From Rhodocyclaceae bacterium (lineage in GTDB: Bacteria; Pseudomonadota; Gammaproteobacteria; Burkholderiales; CAIKXV01): 64,000 nucleotides of DNA. The first letter of the stretch is position 1. Each line of letters begins with the position of its first letter. Shown in pieces: positions 8,798 through 18,250 of the stretch. A program made the translations under genes and the position numbers. The notes beneath the pieces are model-generated. The model saw only the letters and a program-made list of their open reading frames with translations. It was not told the DNA's origin and made no database searches. The DNA lies in assembly GCA_020248265.1 (NCBI GenBank), contig JADCHX010000005.1:62001-126000 (forward strand), given 5' to 3'.

Positions 8798-9685
8798 ATG
8801 AAAGCTGCCGCGTTCGACTACCTTGCCCCACGCAGCCTCGATGAGGCGGTCGAAGCCCTTTCCCGGCACGGCGATGATGCAAGACTGCTGGCCGGTGGCC
8901 AGAGCCTCGCGCCGGTGCTCGCGCTGCGGCTGGCCAGCCCGGCGGTCCTGATCGACCTCAACCGGGTCGAAGGGCTCGGAAGACTCGAGATCGAAGCGGA
9001 TGGCTCGGTGCTGGCCGGCGCGATGGTTCGCAGCCGGACCCTCGAACTCTCGCCGGAGCTGGCCCGCTTGCAACCGCTGATCCATGCGGCGATGCCCTGG
9101 GTCGCCCATGTGCAGATCCGCAACCGTGGCACGCTCGGTGGCAGCCTGTCGCATGCCGACCCTTCCGCGGAACTACCGGCGGTCGCCGTGGCCTGCAACG
9201 CCACCATGCATATCCAGGGGCCTTCGGGCCGGCGCGAAGTCGCAGCCGGGTCTTTTTTCCGGGGTCTGTTCACCACGGCGCTGGCCAGCGACGAGATACT
9301 GGTCGGGATACGTTTTCCGGCCTGCCCCGCCGGACGCCGGCACGGCTTTGCCGAGATCGCGCGGCGCCATGGCGACTATGCGATGCTCGGCGTCGCGCTG
9401 AGCGTTGACGTCGATGCGGCCTCGCGTATCAGCGCAGCACGCGTCGTACTGTTCGGTGCAGCAGACCTGCCGATTCGCGCAAGCGCCGTCGAAGCTGCGC
9501 TCATTGGCGAGCCGGCTGTGCCGGGCCTGGCCGAACGGGTGGCCCCGCTCGCCGCCGACGGGCTGGAGCCGCGCTCCGACCACCAGGCCAGCGCCGAGTA
9601 CCGGCGTGAACTCGCGCACGTGCTGGTCCGGCGCACCCTCGCAAAGGCGCTGGCCCCCGGCGCCGTCTCCGGAGCTGACCGATGA
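8798..9685 (+). CDS. coxM: molybdenum hydroxylase FAD subunit (CoxM/medium subunit)
   Basis: 295-residue FAD-binding subunit of a xanthine dehydrogenase/CO dehydrogenase-family molybdenum hydroxylase. It carries electrons from the 2Fe-2S subunit to an acceptor. The two FAD motifs are clear: LLAGGQSLAPVLALRL (about 30-45) and RNRGTLGGSLSHADPSAELP (about 109-128). The C-terminal CO-dehydrogenase flavoprotein domain follows (about 180-285). ATG 8798 is the first sensible start; its stop overlaps the coxS start in ATGA, implying translational coupling. In these systems the substrate is usually an N-heterocycle, aldehyde or purine, decided by the large subunit. Confidence 0.92.
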   Translation: MKAAAFDYLAPRSLDEAVEALSRHGDDARLLAGGQSLAPVLALRLASPAVLIDLNRVEGLGRLEIEADGSVLAGAMVRSRTLELSPELARLQPLIHAAMPWVAHVQIRNRGTLGGSLSHADPSAELPAVAVACNATMHIQGPSGRREVAAGSFFRGLFTTALASDEILVGIRFPACPAGRRHGFAEIARRHGDYAMLGVALSVDVDAASRISAARVVLFGAADLPIRASAVEAALIGEPAVPGLAERVAPLAADGLEPRSDHQASAEYRRELAHVLVRRTLAKALAPGAVSGADR

Positions 9686-10200
9686 CGTATTCAATCCGCC
9701 TGACGGTCAACGGAAAGCAGTTCGAGCGAGGCGTCGAACCGAGGATGACGCTGGCCGACTTCCTTCGCGAAACGCTCGACCTCACCGGCACGCACCTGGG
9801 CTGCGAGCATGGCGTGTGCGGCGCATGTACCGTGCTGGTCGATGGCCGCTCGGTCCGCGGCTGCCTGATGTATGCGGTGCAGGCCGACGGCTCCTCGGTG
9901 GTGACGGTCGAGGGTCTGGCCGAGCGCTGCCCGTTGAACGGTCCGGCGGTGCTGCGCGGCGAAACCGGTCTGTCGGTGCTCCAGGAATCGTTCCGCGAAC
10001 ATCATGCTCTGCAGTGCGGCTTCTGCACTGCCGGGCTGCTCACCACCGCGCATGCACTGCTCGAAGAAACGCCCGACCCTACGCCGGACGAGGTTCGCCA
10101 CGCGATCTCCGGCAACCTGTGCCGCTGCACCGGCTACGTGCCGATCGTCGAGGCGATCCTCGACGCAGCCCGGCGCCTGCGCGAAGGAACGGTGGCTTGA
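9682..10200 (+). CDS. coxS: molybdenum hydroxylase 2Fe-2S subunit (CoxS/small subunit)
   Basis: 172-residue iron-sulfur subunit. The N-terminal plant-type ferredoxin cluster is bound by Cys41, Cys46, Cys49 and Cys61 (CEHGVCGACT...GC). The C-terminal helical 2Fe-2S domain supplies Cys112, Cys115, Cys147 and Cys149 (CGFC and CRC). All eight ligands are present, and the length is normal. It passes electrons from the molybdopterin site to the FAD of CoxM. It overlaps coxM by four bases and coxL by four bases, in an M-S-L order. Confidence 0.93.
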   Translation: MTYSIRLTVNGKQFERGVEPRMTLADFLRETLDLTGTHLGCEHGVCGACTVLVDGRSVRGCLMYAVQADGSSVVTVEGLAERCPLNGPAVLRGETGLSVLQESFREHHALQCGFCTAGLLTTAHALLEETPDPTPDEVRHAISGNLCRCTGYVPIVEAILDAARRLREGTVA

Positions 10201-12590
10201 ACGCAACGGCCAGCGTGGCGGCGCAACGCGGGGCAGCAGCGGGTGGCCCGCAGGTCGGCCGCGCACTCCCGCGCACCGAGGACGCGCGCTTCCTGACCGG
10301 CCGCGCGATCTTCGTCGATGACCTCAAGCGTCCGGGCCAGTTGCACGCCGTCGTGGTGCGCAGCCCGCATGCGCATGCCCGCATCCTTGGCATCGATGCA
10401 TCGCGTGCACTCGCCCTGCCCGGCGTGGTCGCCGTCTACACATGGGCCGACATCGCCTCGATCGCGCAGCCGATACCGATCCGGCTGGCGCCGCTCGAGG
10501 GATTCGAACGCTACCTGCAGTACCCGCTCGCGAACGACCGCGTGCGACATGTCGGCGAACCGGTTGCGCTCGTGGTGGCCGACGACCGCTATGTCGCGGA
10601 GGACGCGCTAGACCTCGTCGATGTCGAGTACGACACCGAGCCGCCGGTCACGGACGTGCACCAGGCCGAGGCTGGCGGCACGCTGGTCCATCCGGATGCC
10701 GGCAGCAACATCGCCGCCAGGTATACGGTGTCGCGTGGCGATCCGGAGGGCGGCTTCGGTCGCGCGCCCTACCGCCGCCGCGAAACGTTCCGCTGCCACC
10801 GTCAGGCCGCGCTGCCGATGGAAACCCGTGGTCTGCTGGCCGAGTTCGACGCCCGGCAGCGCGTGCTGCGCATCTGGGGCGCCGCCAAGGTCACCTTCTT
10901 CAACCGCCGCTGGCTGGCGAAGGTCTTCTCGATGGAGGAGTCCGCGGTCGAACTGCTGGAACTGGATGTCGGCGGCAGCTTCGGCGTGCGCGGAGAACTC
11001 TATCCTGAAGACTTCCTCGTGCCTTTCGCCGCGCTTTCGCTGGGACGTCCGGTAAAGTGGATCGAGGATCGGCGGGAGCATCTGCTCGCGACCAATCATT
11101 CGCGCGAGATCGAATGCACGCTCGAGATCGCCTGCGAAGCAGACGGACGCTTCATCGGGCTGCGCGGACGGGTGCTTGGCGACCTCGGTGCCTACGTACG
11201 CACCAACGGCGGCGTGGTGCCGGCGAAGGCCGCCCAGTTCATGCCGGGGCCGTACCGGATGCCCGACTGCGCTTTCGAAGTGCTGGCGCTGATCACCAAC
11301 AAGACACCGGTCGGCACCTACCGGGGACCGGGCCGGTACGAGGCCAACTTCTTCCGCGAGCGGCTGATCGACCTCGCCGCGGCCGACCTCGGGATCGATC
11401 CGGCGCAGATCCGGCGCATCAACCTGATCGGCCCGGACGAGATGCCGTTCCCGAACGGCCAGCTCTGCCCGTACGAGCCCGCCATCGAGTTCGATACCGG
11501 CGACTATCCGATGGCCTTCGAGCGTGCCCTCGCCGAGACCGGCTATGGAGACATGCTGAAGGTCGGCAACGTCGCCGATGATGGGCGCCTTCTCGGCGTC
11601 GGACTCGCCTGCTTCGTCGAATCCAGCGGTGCCGGGCCTTCGGAGACCGGCCGCATCAAGGCGCGACCCGACGGTGGCATAGACCTGTTCACCGCCTGCT
11701 CCGCGTCCGGGCAGGGGCACGAGACGGTGATGGCGCAGATCGTCGCCGACGTGCTGGACCTGCCGATCGAGGCCTTCACCCTGCACCACGGATCGACCAC
11801 GCTGGTCGAGTTCGGCTATGGCACCTACCACAGCCGTGCGGTCGTCGTGGGCGGCAGCGCGCTGCACCGCGCCGCCGAGAAGCTGGTAGCGCAGGCCCGC
11901 GCCTGGTGCGCACAGCACCACGGCATCGAACCGTCGATGATCGACTATCGGGCGGGGCGGTTCCTGCGCCGTGCCGACGCGCCCGCCGCCGGCGGCGAAT
12001 CCGTGCCACTGCACCCGGGCACCTTCGCCGAGATCGCCACGCTGGCCGACGCCGGCGACACGATGGCGGCCGCAGCGATCGAGGCGGTCGCGCTGTTCGA
12101 GGTGAAAAAGCGTACCTATACCTACGGGACCCATGTGGCGCAGGTGGCGGTCGACCCGGAGACGGCCGAAGTCGAGTTGCTGCGCTTCCTGGCGATCGAG
12201 GACATCGGACGCGCGGTGAACCCGCTGCTGGTGCACGGGCAGGCGATCGGTGCGGCGGTGCAAGGCATAGGCGCGACCTTCCTCGACGAGCTCGTATACG
12301 ACGACAGCGGCCAGCTGGTCACCGGAACGCTCGCCGACTACCTGGTCGCAACCGCCACCGGCTTCCCGAATATCGAAGTGATCACACTAGAGGCCCACCC
12401 CTCGAAGCTCAATCCGCTGGGCGTCAAGGGTGCGGGCGAAGGCGGTATCGTCGCCACCGGCGCCGCGCTCGGCAATGCGGTGGCGGCTGCACTCGCCGGC
12501 CTGGGCGTGAAGATCACCGACCTGCCACTGTCGCCGGAGCGCCTTGCGCGCGCGATGCGCGAGGCGCGCAACAGGGCGGGCACGAACTGA
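10197..12590 (+). CDS. coxL: molybdenum hydroxylase large subunit (CoxL-like), copy 1
   Basis: About 797-residue molybdopterin-cytosine-dinucleotide-binding catalytic subunit of the xanthine oxidase superfamily. It spans the a/b hammerhead domain (about 20-130) and the two Mo-cofactor domains. Family motifs include GGSFGVRGELYPED, the active-site loop TYRGPGRYEANFFRERL (about 372), SGQGHETVMAQ and the catalytic-glutamate loop VKGAGEGGIVATGAALGNAV (Glu near 748). It lacks the AYRCSFR loop of form I CO dehydrogenase, so the substrate is an organic molecule rather than CO. The start is probably TTG 10197, overlapping the coxS stop, with AAGGA eight bases upstream; GTG 10215 is an alternative. 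Confidence 0.9.
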   Translation: MNATASVAAQRGAAAGGPQVGRALPRTEDARFLTGRAIFVDDLKRPGQLHAVVVRSPHAHARILGIDASRALALPGVVAVYTWADIASIAQPIPIRLAPLEGFERYLQYPLANDRVRHVGEPVALVVADDRYVAEDALDLVDVEYDTEPPVTDVHQAEAGGTLVHPDAGSNIAARYTVSRGDPEGGFGRAPYRRRETFRCHRQAALPMETRGLLAEFDARQRVLRIWGAAKVTFFNRRWLAKVFSMEESAVELLELDVGGSFGVRGELYPEDFLVPFAALSLGRPVKWIEDRREHLLATNHSREIECTLEIACEADGRFIGLRGRVLGDLGAYVRTNGGVVPAKAAQFMPGPYRMPDCAFEVLALITNKTPVGTYRGPGRYEANFFRERLIDLAAADLGIDPAQIRRINLIGPDEMPFPNGQLCPYEPAIEFDTGDYPMAFERALAETGYGDMLKVGNVADDGRLLGVGLACFVESSGAGPSETGRIKARPDGGIDLFTACSASGQGHETVMAQIVADVLDLPIEAFTLHHGSTTLVEFGYGTYHSRAVVVGGSALHRAAEKLVAQARAWCAQHHGIEPSMIDYRAGRFLRRADAPAAGGESVPLHPGTFAEIATLADAGDTMAAAAIEAVALFEVKKRTYTYGTHVAQVAVDPETAEVELLRFLAIEDIGRAVNPLLVHGQAIGAAVQGIGATFLDELVYDDSGQLVTGTLADYLVATATGFPNIEVITLEAHPSKLNPLGVKGAGEGGIVATGAALGNAVAAALAGLGVKITDLPLSPERLARAMREARNRAGTN

Positions 12591-12689
12591 ACGCGCGGGC
12601 ATCGGTGGCTGCGCGTTCGCCGCCCTGCCTGCCGATCCCACCTCCCGCGCACGCGCGGATTTCCACTGCACTGCCAGAGAACTGCCGTC

Positions 12690-13688
12690 ATGCCGATCGA
12701 TGTCCACGCCCACTACGTCCCGCTCGAGATCCTCGAGCCACTGTCCGCCCGCGCCGCCGACTTCGGCGTGTCGGTGGTCGAGTCCTCGCCGGGTTGCCAC
12801 TGCCTGCGCTTCGCCCACGGGCTGCAGGTACGCCCGTTCTTCAGCAAGCTGGTCGAGCCGGTGCCCGATCGGCTGGCGAGCATGGACCGCACCGGCATCG
12901 ACCGGCAGGTGCTGTCGGTATGGACCGACATCTTCGCCTACGCACTGCCCCATGCCCAGGGCACCCGCTGGCACCGGCTGCTGAACGATTCGCTGGCGCG
13001 CCTGTGTGCGCGCGAGCCGTCGCGCTTCTCCTGGCTCGCCTCGGGTGCCCTGCCCGATGCGGCGGGTGCCGCGCGCGAACTCGAGCGTGCGGTGCGCGAA
13101 GATGGCGCCGTCGGCGGCGTCGTCGCCGCCAACATCGAGGGCACCAACCTCGGAGACATCGACCTCGACGCATACTGGGCCTGCGCGCAGTCGCTCGGCG
13201 TGCCGGTGTTCATCCATCCGGCCGCGCCAGCCCCGAACGCGCGCACCACGCGCCACGCGCTGAACCAGATCGTTCAGTACACGTACGACACCACGCTGTG
13301 CGTCGGATCGCTGATCGGGTCCGGCGTACTCGACCGCTTCCCGAAGCTGGAACTGATCCTGTCGCATGGCGGCGGTGCGCTGCCCTGGCTCATTGGCCGC
13401 TTCGACTGCATGCATGGCCGGATGGACCGGAAGCAGCAGCAGGACGTCGCGGCCATGGCACCTTCGTCGTACTTGACGCGGCTGTCCTACGACACGATCC
13501 TCCACGAACCTGCCGCGCTGCGCTACCTCATCGAACGCGTCGGCGCGGATCGCGTGGTACTGGGCAGCGACGATTCGTTCCCGCCCGCCGACCACGACCC
13601 GATGGCAACCCTGCGGGCGACCGGGATCGGCGCCCGCGACATCGAACTGATCGCGGATGGCAACCCGCGCCGCCTGTTCCGGTTCTGA
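12690..13688 (+). CDS. ACMSD-type amidohydrolase (amidohydrolase_2)
   Basis: 332-residue TIM-barrel metal hydrolase or decarboxylase. The metal ligands are visible: HxH at the N-terminus (His6, His8 in DVHAHYVP), His in VFIHPAAP (about 175), His in ILSHGGGALPW (about 225) and Asp in VLGSDDSFPP (about 291). This set is typical of 2-amino-3-carboxymuconate-semialdehyde decarboxylase and related resorcylate/carboxyvanillate decarboxylases. It lies 99 bases after coxL; that gap holds no feature I can support. It could remove a ring or side-chain carboxylate after hydroxylation (inference). Exact reaction unknown. Confidence 0.85.
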   Translation: MPIDVHAHYVPLEILEPLSARAADFGVSVVESSPGCHCLRFAHGLQVRPFFSKLVEPVPDRLASMDRTGIDRQVLSVWTDIFAYALPHAQGTRWHRLLNDSLARLCAREPSRFSWLASGALPDAAGAARELERAVREDGAVGGVVAANIEGTNLGDIDLDAYWACAQSLGVPVFIHPAAPAPNARTTRHALNQIVQYTYDTTLCVGSLIGSGVLDRFPKLELILSHGGGALPWLIGRFDCMHGRMDRKQQQDVAAMAPSSYLTRLSYDTILHEPAALRYLIERVGADRVVLGSDDSFPPADHDPMATLRATGIGARDIELIADGNPRRLFRF

Positions 13689-13748
13689 CCTGCGGCAATC
13701 ACGGCACGGCACTTCCGCCCGAACTCACCCACACAGGCAGGTACGACG

Positions 13749-14381
13749 ATGGAAATCAAAGGCGAACGAATCATCCCGGCCAAGCGGCCGGTAGTCTGGG
13801 CAGCACTCAACGATGCAGGCGTGCTGCAGCGCTCGATCCCCGGCTGCGAGACGATCGACAAGGTGTCAGACACCGAGCTCAATGCGACCCTCACCCTGAA
13901 GGTCGGCCCTGTGAAAGCCAGGTTCAAGGGCAACGTGAAGCTGATCGACCTGACGCCGCCCGAGCAGTACACGATCGTCGGCGAGGGCCAGGGCGGTGTC
14001 GCCGGCTTCGGCAAGATGAAGGCGACGGTCACCCTGCTGGAAGTCGATGGCGGCACGCGCCTCAACTACGTCGCCGATGCCCAGGTCGGAGGCAAGCTGG
14101 CACAGGTCGGCTCGCGGCTGATCGAGGGCACGGCGACCAAGCTCGCACAGGAATTCTTCGACGCGTTCGAGAAGAACGTCGTCGCGACCGGCGGCGCCGA
14201 TGCCGGCGACGAGACGCCGGTGCCTGCCGCCGCAGCGCCTGCAGCCGAAGCACCAGAGGCCCCGCTGCCGCCGCCGGCGGCGAACCCGGACCCGATCGGC
14301 GCGGTACCGAAGTGGGTCTGGGCGGTCGGCGCGGCGGCAGCCCTCGTGATCGCGATGTTCCTGACCAGCATGCGCGGCTGA
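13749..14381 (+). CDS. coxG: CoxG-like SRPBCC protein with C-terminal membrane anchor
   Basis: 210 residues. The first 150 form an SRPBCC/CoxG domain: MEIKGERIIPAKRPVVWAALND at the start, then CETIDKVSDTELNATLTLKVGPVKARF, and the GGTRLNYVADAQVGGKLAQVGSRLIEGTA helix. An Ala/Pro/Glu-rich linker (about 155-188) and a single transmembrane helix (about 190-207, WVWAVGAAAALVIAMFL) follow. CoxG recruits CO dehydrogenase-type enzymes to the membrane or respiratory chain. Its place after coxMSL fits that. A binding pocket for a hydrophobic substrate or quinone is known for the fold. Confidence 0.88.
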   Translation: MEIKGERIIPAKRPVVWAALNDAGVLQRSIPGCETIDKVSDTELNATLTLKVGPVKARFKGNVKLIDLTPPEQYTIVGEGQGGVAGFGKMKATVTLLEVDGGTRLNYVADAQVGGKLAQVGSRLIEGTATKLAQEFFDAFEKNVVATGGADAGDETPVPAAAAPAAEAPEAPLPPPAANPDPIGAVPKWVWAVGAAAALVIAMFLTSMRG

Positions 14382-14413
14382 CCGCTCACCCACCCCAACC
14401 CGAGGAGCCTGCA

Positions 14414-15292
14414 ATGCCCTACGCGACCGCTGCCGATGGCGTAAAGCTGTACTACGAAGAAGCCGGTTCGGGAACGCCGATCGTGTTCGTGCACGAGTTC
14501 GGCGACAACTACCGCAGCTGGGAACAGCAGGTCGGCTTCTTCTCTCGTCGCTACCGCTGCATCGTGTACGCGGCCCGCGGCTATCCGCCGTCGGACATCC
14601 CGTCGGACGTCGAGCGTTACTCGCAGCGGCAGGCCTGTGACGACATCGCCGCGGTGATGGACCACCTCGGCCTCGCCAGGGCACATATCGTCGGCATCTC
14701 GATGGGTGGCTTCGCTACCCTGCACTTCGGGCTCAACCATCCCGCGCGCGCGCTGTCGCTGACCGCCGCCGCCGCCGGCTACGGGGCGGAGAAGGCCTTC
14801 GAGGGCGAGATGCGCGCCCAGGCCGAGGTCGCCGCGGGCAAGTTCGAATCGATGGGTCCCGCGAAATTCGCCGAGATCTACGGCGAGGCGGCCGCGCGCG
14901 TGCAGTTCCAGAACAAGGATCCGCGCGGCTGGCGTGCCTTCATCGAGCGCCTGAAACAGCACTCGCAGGTCGGCGCGGCAGCAACGATGCGCGGCGTGCA
15001 GGCGCGCAGGCCATCGCTCTACGACCTCGAAGACAACCTGCGCAACATGCAGGTGCCTGCACTGCTGATCGTCGGCGACGAAGACGATCACTGCATCCAG
15101 CCGGGCATCTTCCTCAAGCGCATCCTGCCGGCGTGCGGCCTGGTCGTGCTGCCCAAGACCGGCCATGCGGTGAACCTCGAGGAGCCAGCGCTGTTCAACC
15201 AGTTCGTCGCCGAGTTCCTGGCGCAGGTCGAGAACAACGCCTGGAAGGTACGCGACCCTCGCGCGATCCCGGGCGCACTGCTCAAGACCTGA
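14414..15292 (+). CDS. alpha/beta hydrolase
   Basis: 292-residue serine hydrolase of the 3-oxoadipate-enol-lactonase/epoxide-hydrolase type. The nucleophile elbow GISMGG puts Ser at 96. The acid is probably in IVGDEDDHC, and the catalytic His is in PKTGHAVNLEEP near the C-terminus. ATG 14414 has GAGGAG seven bases upstream. It is the last gene of the coxMSL-amidohydrolase-coxG run and ends in a strong hairpin. Probable role: hydrolysis of a lactone, ester or ring-cleavage product (inference). Confidence 0.85.
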   Translation: MPYATAADGVKLYYEEAGSGTPIVFVHEFGDNYRSWEQQVGFFSRRYRCIVYAARGYPPSDIPSDVERYSQRQACDDIAAVMDHLGLARAHIVGISMGGFATLHFGLNHPARALSLTAAAAGYGAEKAFEGEMRAQAEVAAGKFESMGPAKFAEIYGEAAARVQFQNKDPRGWRAFIERLKQHSQVGAAATMRGVQARRPSLYDLEDNLRNMQVPALLIVGDEDDHCIQPGIFLKRILPACGLVVLPKTGHAVNLEEPALFNQFVAEFLAQVENNAWKVRDPRAIPGALLKT

Positions 15293-15295
15293 TGC

Positions 15296-15330
15296 CGCGC
15301 GGCCTGCGGCTGTCTTCCGCAGGCCGTGCG
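15296..15330. terminator. bidirectional terminator hairpin between convergent genes
   Basis: CGGCCTGCGG (15300-15309) pairs perfectly with CCGCAGGCCG (15317-15326) around a seven-base loop. With one G-T wobble the stem continues outward to about 15 pairs. It fills the 43-base gap between the hydrolase stop on the plus strand and the Bug receptor stop on the minus strand, so it can serve both. Confidence 0.7.
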
Positions 15331-15335
15331 ACCGA

Positions 15336-16343
15336 TCACTGGCCCTTGATGCCGGTGCTCGCGATCACCTCGCGCCAGCGCTGCAGGTCGACCTTCATGA
15401 ATGCCTGGAACTCGTCCGGACCCATGCCGACCGGCTCCAGGCCCTGCGCGGCCAACTGCTGCTTGAGTTCAGCGGTCTCCATCGCGCCGAGCATGATCCG
15501 GTGCACGCGGTCGATGATCGGCCGCGGCGTACCGGCTGGCGCCATGATGCCGAACCATGCGGTGAAATCGAAGCCCGGGAGCATCGATTCGGCGACCGTC
15601 GGTACCGACGGCAGGCTCGGGACGCGCCTGATCGAGGTCACCGCGACCGGGCGGATCTTCCCGCTGTCTATGTAGGGCCGAAGCGCCGGTATCGCGTAGA
15701 TCATCACCGGAAGGTGTCCGCCGACGAAATCGGCGATCGCCTGCCCCTGCGCCTTGTACGGGACGTGGGTCATCGTGACGCCGGCCCGGGCGAACAGGAA
15801 TTCGCCCGACAGGTGGGTGGTCGTGCCGGTGCCGGAACTGGTGTAGTTCATCGTCGGATCGCGCCGGGCGAGCGCGACCAGGTCCTTTACCGTCTTCACC
15901 GGCAGCGACGAATGCACCGCGATGAGCCCGGGGGCGTTCGTGATCAGCGTGATCGCCTGGAAATCGCGCACCGGGTCATACGGCACGTTGGCCATCATCA
16001 GGGTGCCGGTACCATGGCTCGCAACCGTGCCGAGCACCAGGGTATGGCCGTCCGGCGCAGCGCGTGCCGCCTCGGCACCACCGATGGTGCCTGCCGCGCC
16101 CGGACGGTTGTCGACGGCGACTCCCTGGCCGAGTTCCTTCGACAACTGGGCCCCCATCAGCCGCGCGATGATGTCGGCAGTGGAGCCGGCACCGAACGGG
16201 ACGATCAGCCGGATCGGACGCACCGGCCAGGCCTGCGCCAGGGCATCGGCGGAGGCCGCACCGAGCAGGACCGTCGAGCCAGCCAGGGCAAGCGCGATGG
16301 CGACACGGAGGGAGCCGCGTCTCGAGGAAAGACTGGATGGCAT
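15336..16343 (-). CDS. Bug/TctC-family periplasmic solute receptor 1
   Basis: 335 residues. An N-terminal signal peptide (basic SSRRGSLRVAIALALAGSTVLL, cleavage near ALAQA) precedes the receptor. Bug hallmarks are AWPVRPIRLIVPFGAGSTAD, VDNRPGAAGTIGGA, PDGHTLVLG, PYDPVRDF and HVPYKAQGQA. Bug proteins bind carboxylates or small aromatics in the periplasm, sometimes without any transporter nearby. ATG 16343 has GGAG eight bases upstream. No TctA/TctB membrane genes are present. It is the last gene of the minus-strand group 15336-18056. Confidence 0.92.
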   Translation of the reverse strand: MPSSLSSRRGSLRVAIALALAGSTVLLGAASADALAQAWPVRPIRLIVPFGAGSTADIIARLMGAQLSKELGQGVAVDNRPGAAGTIGGAEAARAAPDGHTLVLGTVASHGTGTLMMANVPYDPVRDFQAITLITNAPGLIAVHSSLPVKTVKDLVALARRDPTMNYTSSGTGTTTHLSGEFLFARAGVTMTHVPYKAQGQAIADFVGGHLPVMIYAIPALRPYIDSGKIRPVAVTSIRRVPSLPSVPTVAESMLPGFDFTAWFGIMAPAGTPRPIIDRVHRIMLGAMETAELKQQLAAQGLEPVGMGPDEFQAFMKVDLQRWREVIASTGIKGQ

Positions 16344-16422
16344 TGCTTGCTCCAGGGGAAGGCGGTCCGTATCGCGGGGATGGCGGCGGTACGGCCCGGC
16401 GTGACGAATATCGGAGAACGAC

Positions 16423-16794
16423 TCAGCGCGGCGGTTCGTAAAGCTCGACCTTGGTGCCGTCCGGATCGGCGACATAGATCGTACGTCCGTAGATGCCGTC
16501 GTGCACGTCCTGGAAGAAATGCACCCCGGCGGCACGAAGGCGCGTGGCCAGGCCTTCTACGTCGTGCACCGTATAGGCCATGTGGTCGATCTGCAGCGGC
16601 TTGCCGGGGCCCCCGGTGGTCAGCGCCAGCCCCTGGAGGAACGGCACGAACGGCCGGCCGTCGGCGAGCGGCCTGGCCGGACGGATGGTGAAACCGAGCA
16701 GGTCTACATAGAAGTGCTTCGAGGCCTCGATGTCGGCGACCTGCATCAGCAGGTGCGCGAAGCCGAGGGTACGCGGCGTCTCGTCGGTTGCCAT
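16423..16794 (-). CDS. VOC/glyoxalase-family metalloprotein
   Basis: 123 residues forming one vicinal-oxygen-chelate unit: LGFAHLLMQVADIEASKHFY at the start, IDHMAYTVHDVEGLATRL in the middle and YVADPDGTKVELYEPP at the end. His in FAHL, His in IDHMAY and Glu in VELYE are the expected metal ligands. Members are lactoylglutathione lyases, extradiol dioxygenases or isomerases. The start ATG (16794-16792) shares one base with the stop of the tautomerase gene (TGATG), so the two are translationally coupled. The neighbourhood suggests ring-cleavage or isomerase chemistry (inference). Confidence 0.85.
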   Translation of the reverse strand: MATDETPRTLGFAHLLMQVADIEASKHFYVDLLGFTIRPARPLADGRPFVPFLQGLALTTGGPGKPLQIDHMAYTVHDVEGLATRLRAAGVHFFQDVHDGIYGRTIYVADPDGTKVELYEPPR

Positions 16795-16994
16795 CAGTGG
16801 GTGTCCGGCTCGTTCTCGATGCCGAGCTTGCCGGCACGACCCCAGCTGTCCTTGGGCACGTCCTGGATGATCACGTGCAGGTGGTCGGGCTTGCACGCGG
16901 CATGCACGACCATGGCCTCGGTGATGGCCGCCACAAGCTTGCGCTTCTGTTCGGTGCTGCGGCCGGTCCACATCTGTACAGTGACTACTGGCAT
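16794..16994 (-). CDS. 4-oxalocrotonate tautomerase-family protein
   Basis: 66 residues, the normal size for a 4-OT subunit. It starts MPVVTVQMWTGRSTEQKRKL, so Pro becomes the N-terminal catalytic base after Met removal. The HVIIQDVPKDSWGRAG segment carries the usual strand and hairpin. Such enzymes isomerise enol and keto forms of unsaturated oxo acids made by ring cleavage. ATG 16994 has a GAGGAG six bases upstream. It lies directly between the dipicolinate-synthase-like gene and the VOC gene in one minus-strand operon. Confidence 0.9.
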   Translation of the reverse strand: MPVVTVQMWTGRSTEQKRKLVAAITEAMVVHAACKPDHLHVIIQDVPKDSWGRAGKLGIENEPDTH

Positions 16995-17039
16995 CTGAAC
17001 TCCTCGGATTGGGTATCGGATCGGGTATCGGAGGCGGAC

Positions 17040-18056
<1,017 letters not shown>

Positions 18057-18073
18057 CCTGCTTCCTTCATGGA

Positions 18074-18081
18074 GTGATCAC
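18074..18081. promoter_or_regulatory. GTGATCAC palindrome, site 1 of the 18.1-kb gap
   Basis: A perfect 8-nt palindrome placed just inside the transcribed leader of the DpaA-like gene, 29 bases (centre to centre) from a second, longer site at 18102-18111. Paired sites about three helical turns apart suggest cooperative binding. Confidence 0.45.
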
Positions 18082-18099
18082 CCGGAATCGACAGCGTGA

Positions 18100-18128
18100 A
18101 GTGTGATCACAGCAGGCGAGCCGGTCAA
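18100..18128 (-). promoter_or_regulatory. promoter of the dpaA-like operon overlapped by an operator
   Basis: Reading on the minus strand, TTGACC (18123-18128) and CACACT (18100-18105) are 17 bases apart. The palindrome TGTGATCACA (18102-18111) lies over the -10 and spacer, an arrangement expected for repression. The element GTGATCACAGCAGG (18103-18116) recurs exactly at 25291-25304. Confidence 0.5.
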
Positions 18129-18214
18129 GGTCCTCAAGGTGCTCAAGGACCCGCATCCCGGCGCGCACGCTGCATGCGCAACGGCCGGCATGCACAGCGT
18201 GCCAGCCCGCATCC

Positions 18215-18243
18215 TTGACACACCGTCGGCTGCTGAGCATAGT
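18215..18243 (+). promoter_or_regulatory. promoter of the GntR regulator gene
   Basis: A consensus TTGACA (18215-18220) lies 17 bases before CATAGT (18238-18243). Transcription would begin about at the A of ATG 18251, which would make the message leaderless. Otherwise an upstream promoter, or a later start codon, is used. Confidence 0.4.
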
Positions 18244-18250
18244 GAAAGCC

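Noticed and set aside
12378-12385. GTGATCAC inside coding sequence (also 48920-48927 and 51983-51990)
   Set aside because: These are within genes and lack the CAGG extension, so they are treated as chance occurrences. They show the 8-mer alone is weak evidence.
10197-12590. Form I carbon monoxide dehydrogenase
   Set aside because: The active-site loop reads TYRGPGR, not the AYRCSFR of form I enzymes. A different molybdenum hydroxylase is more likely.
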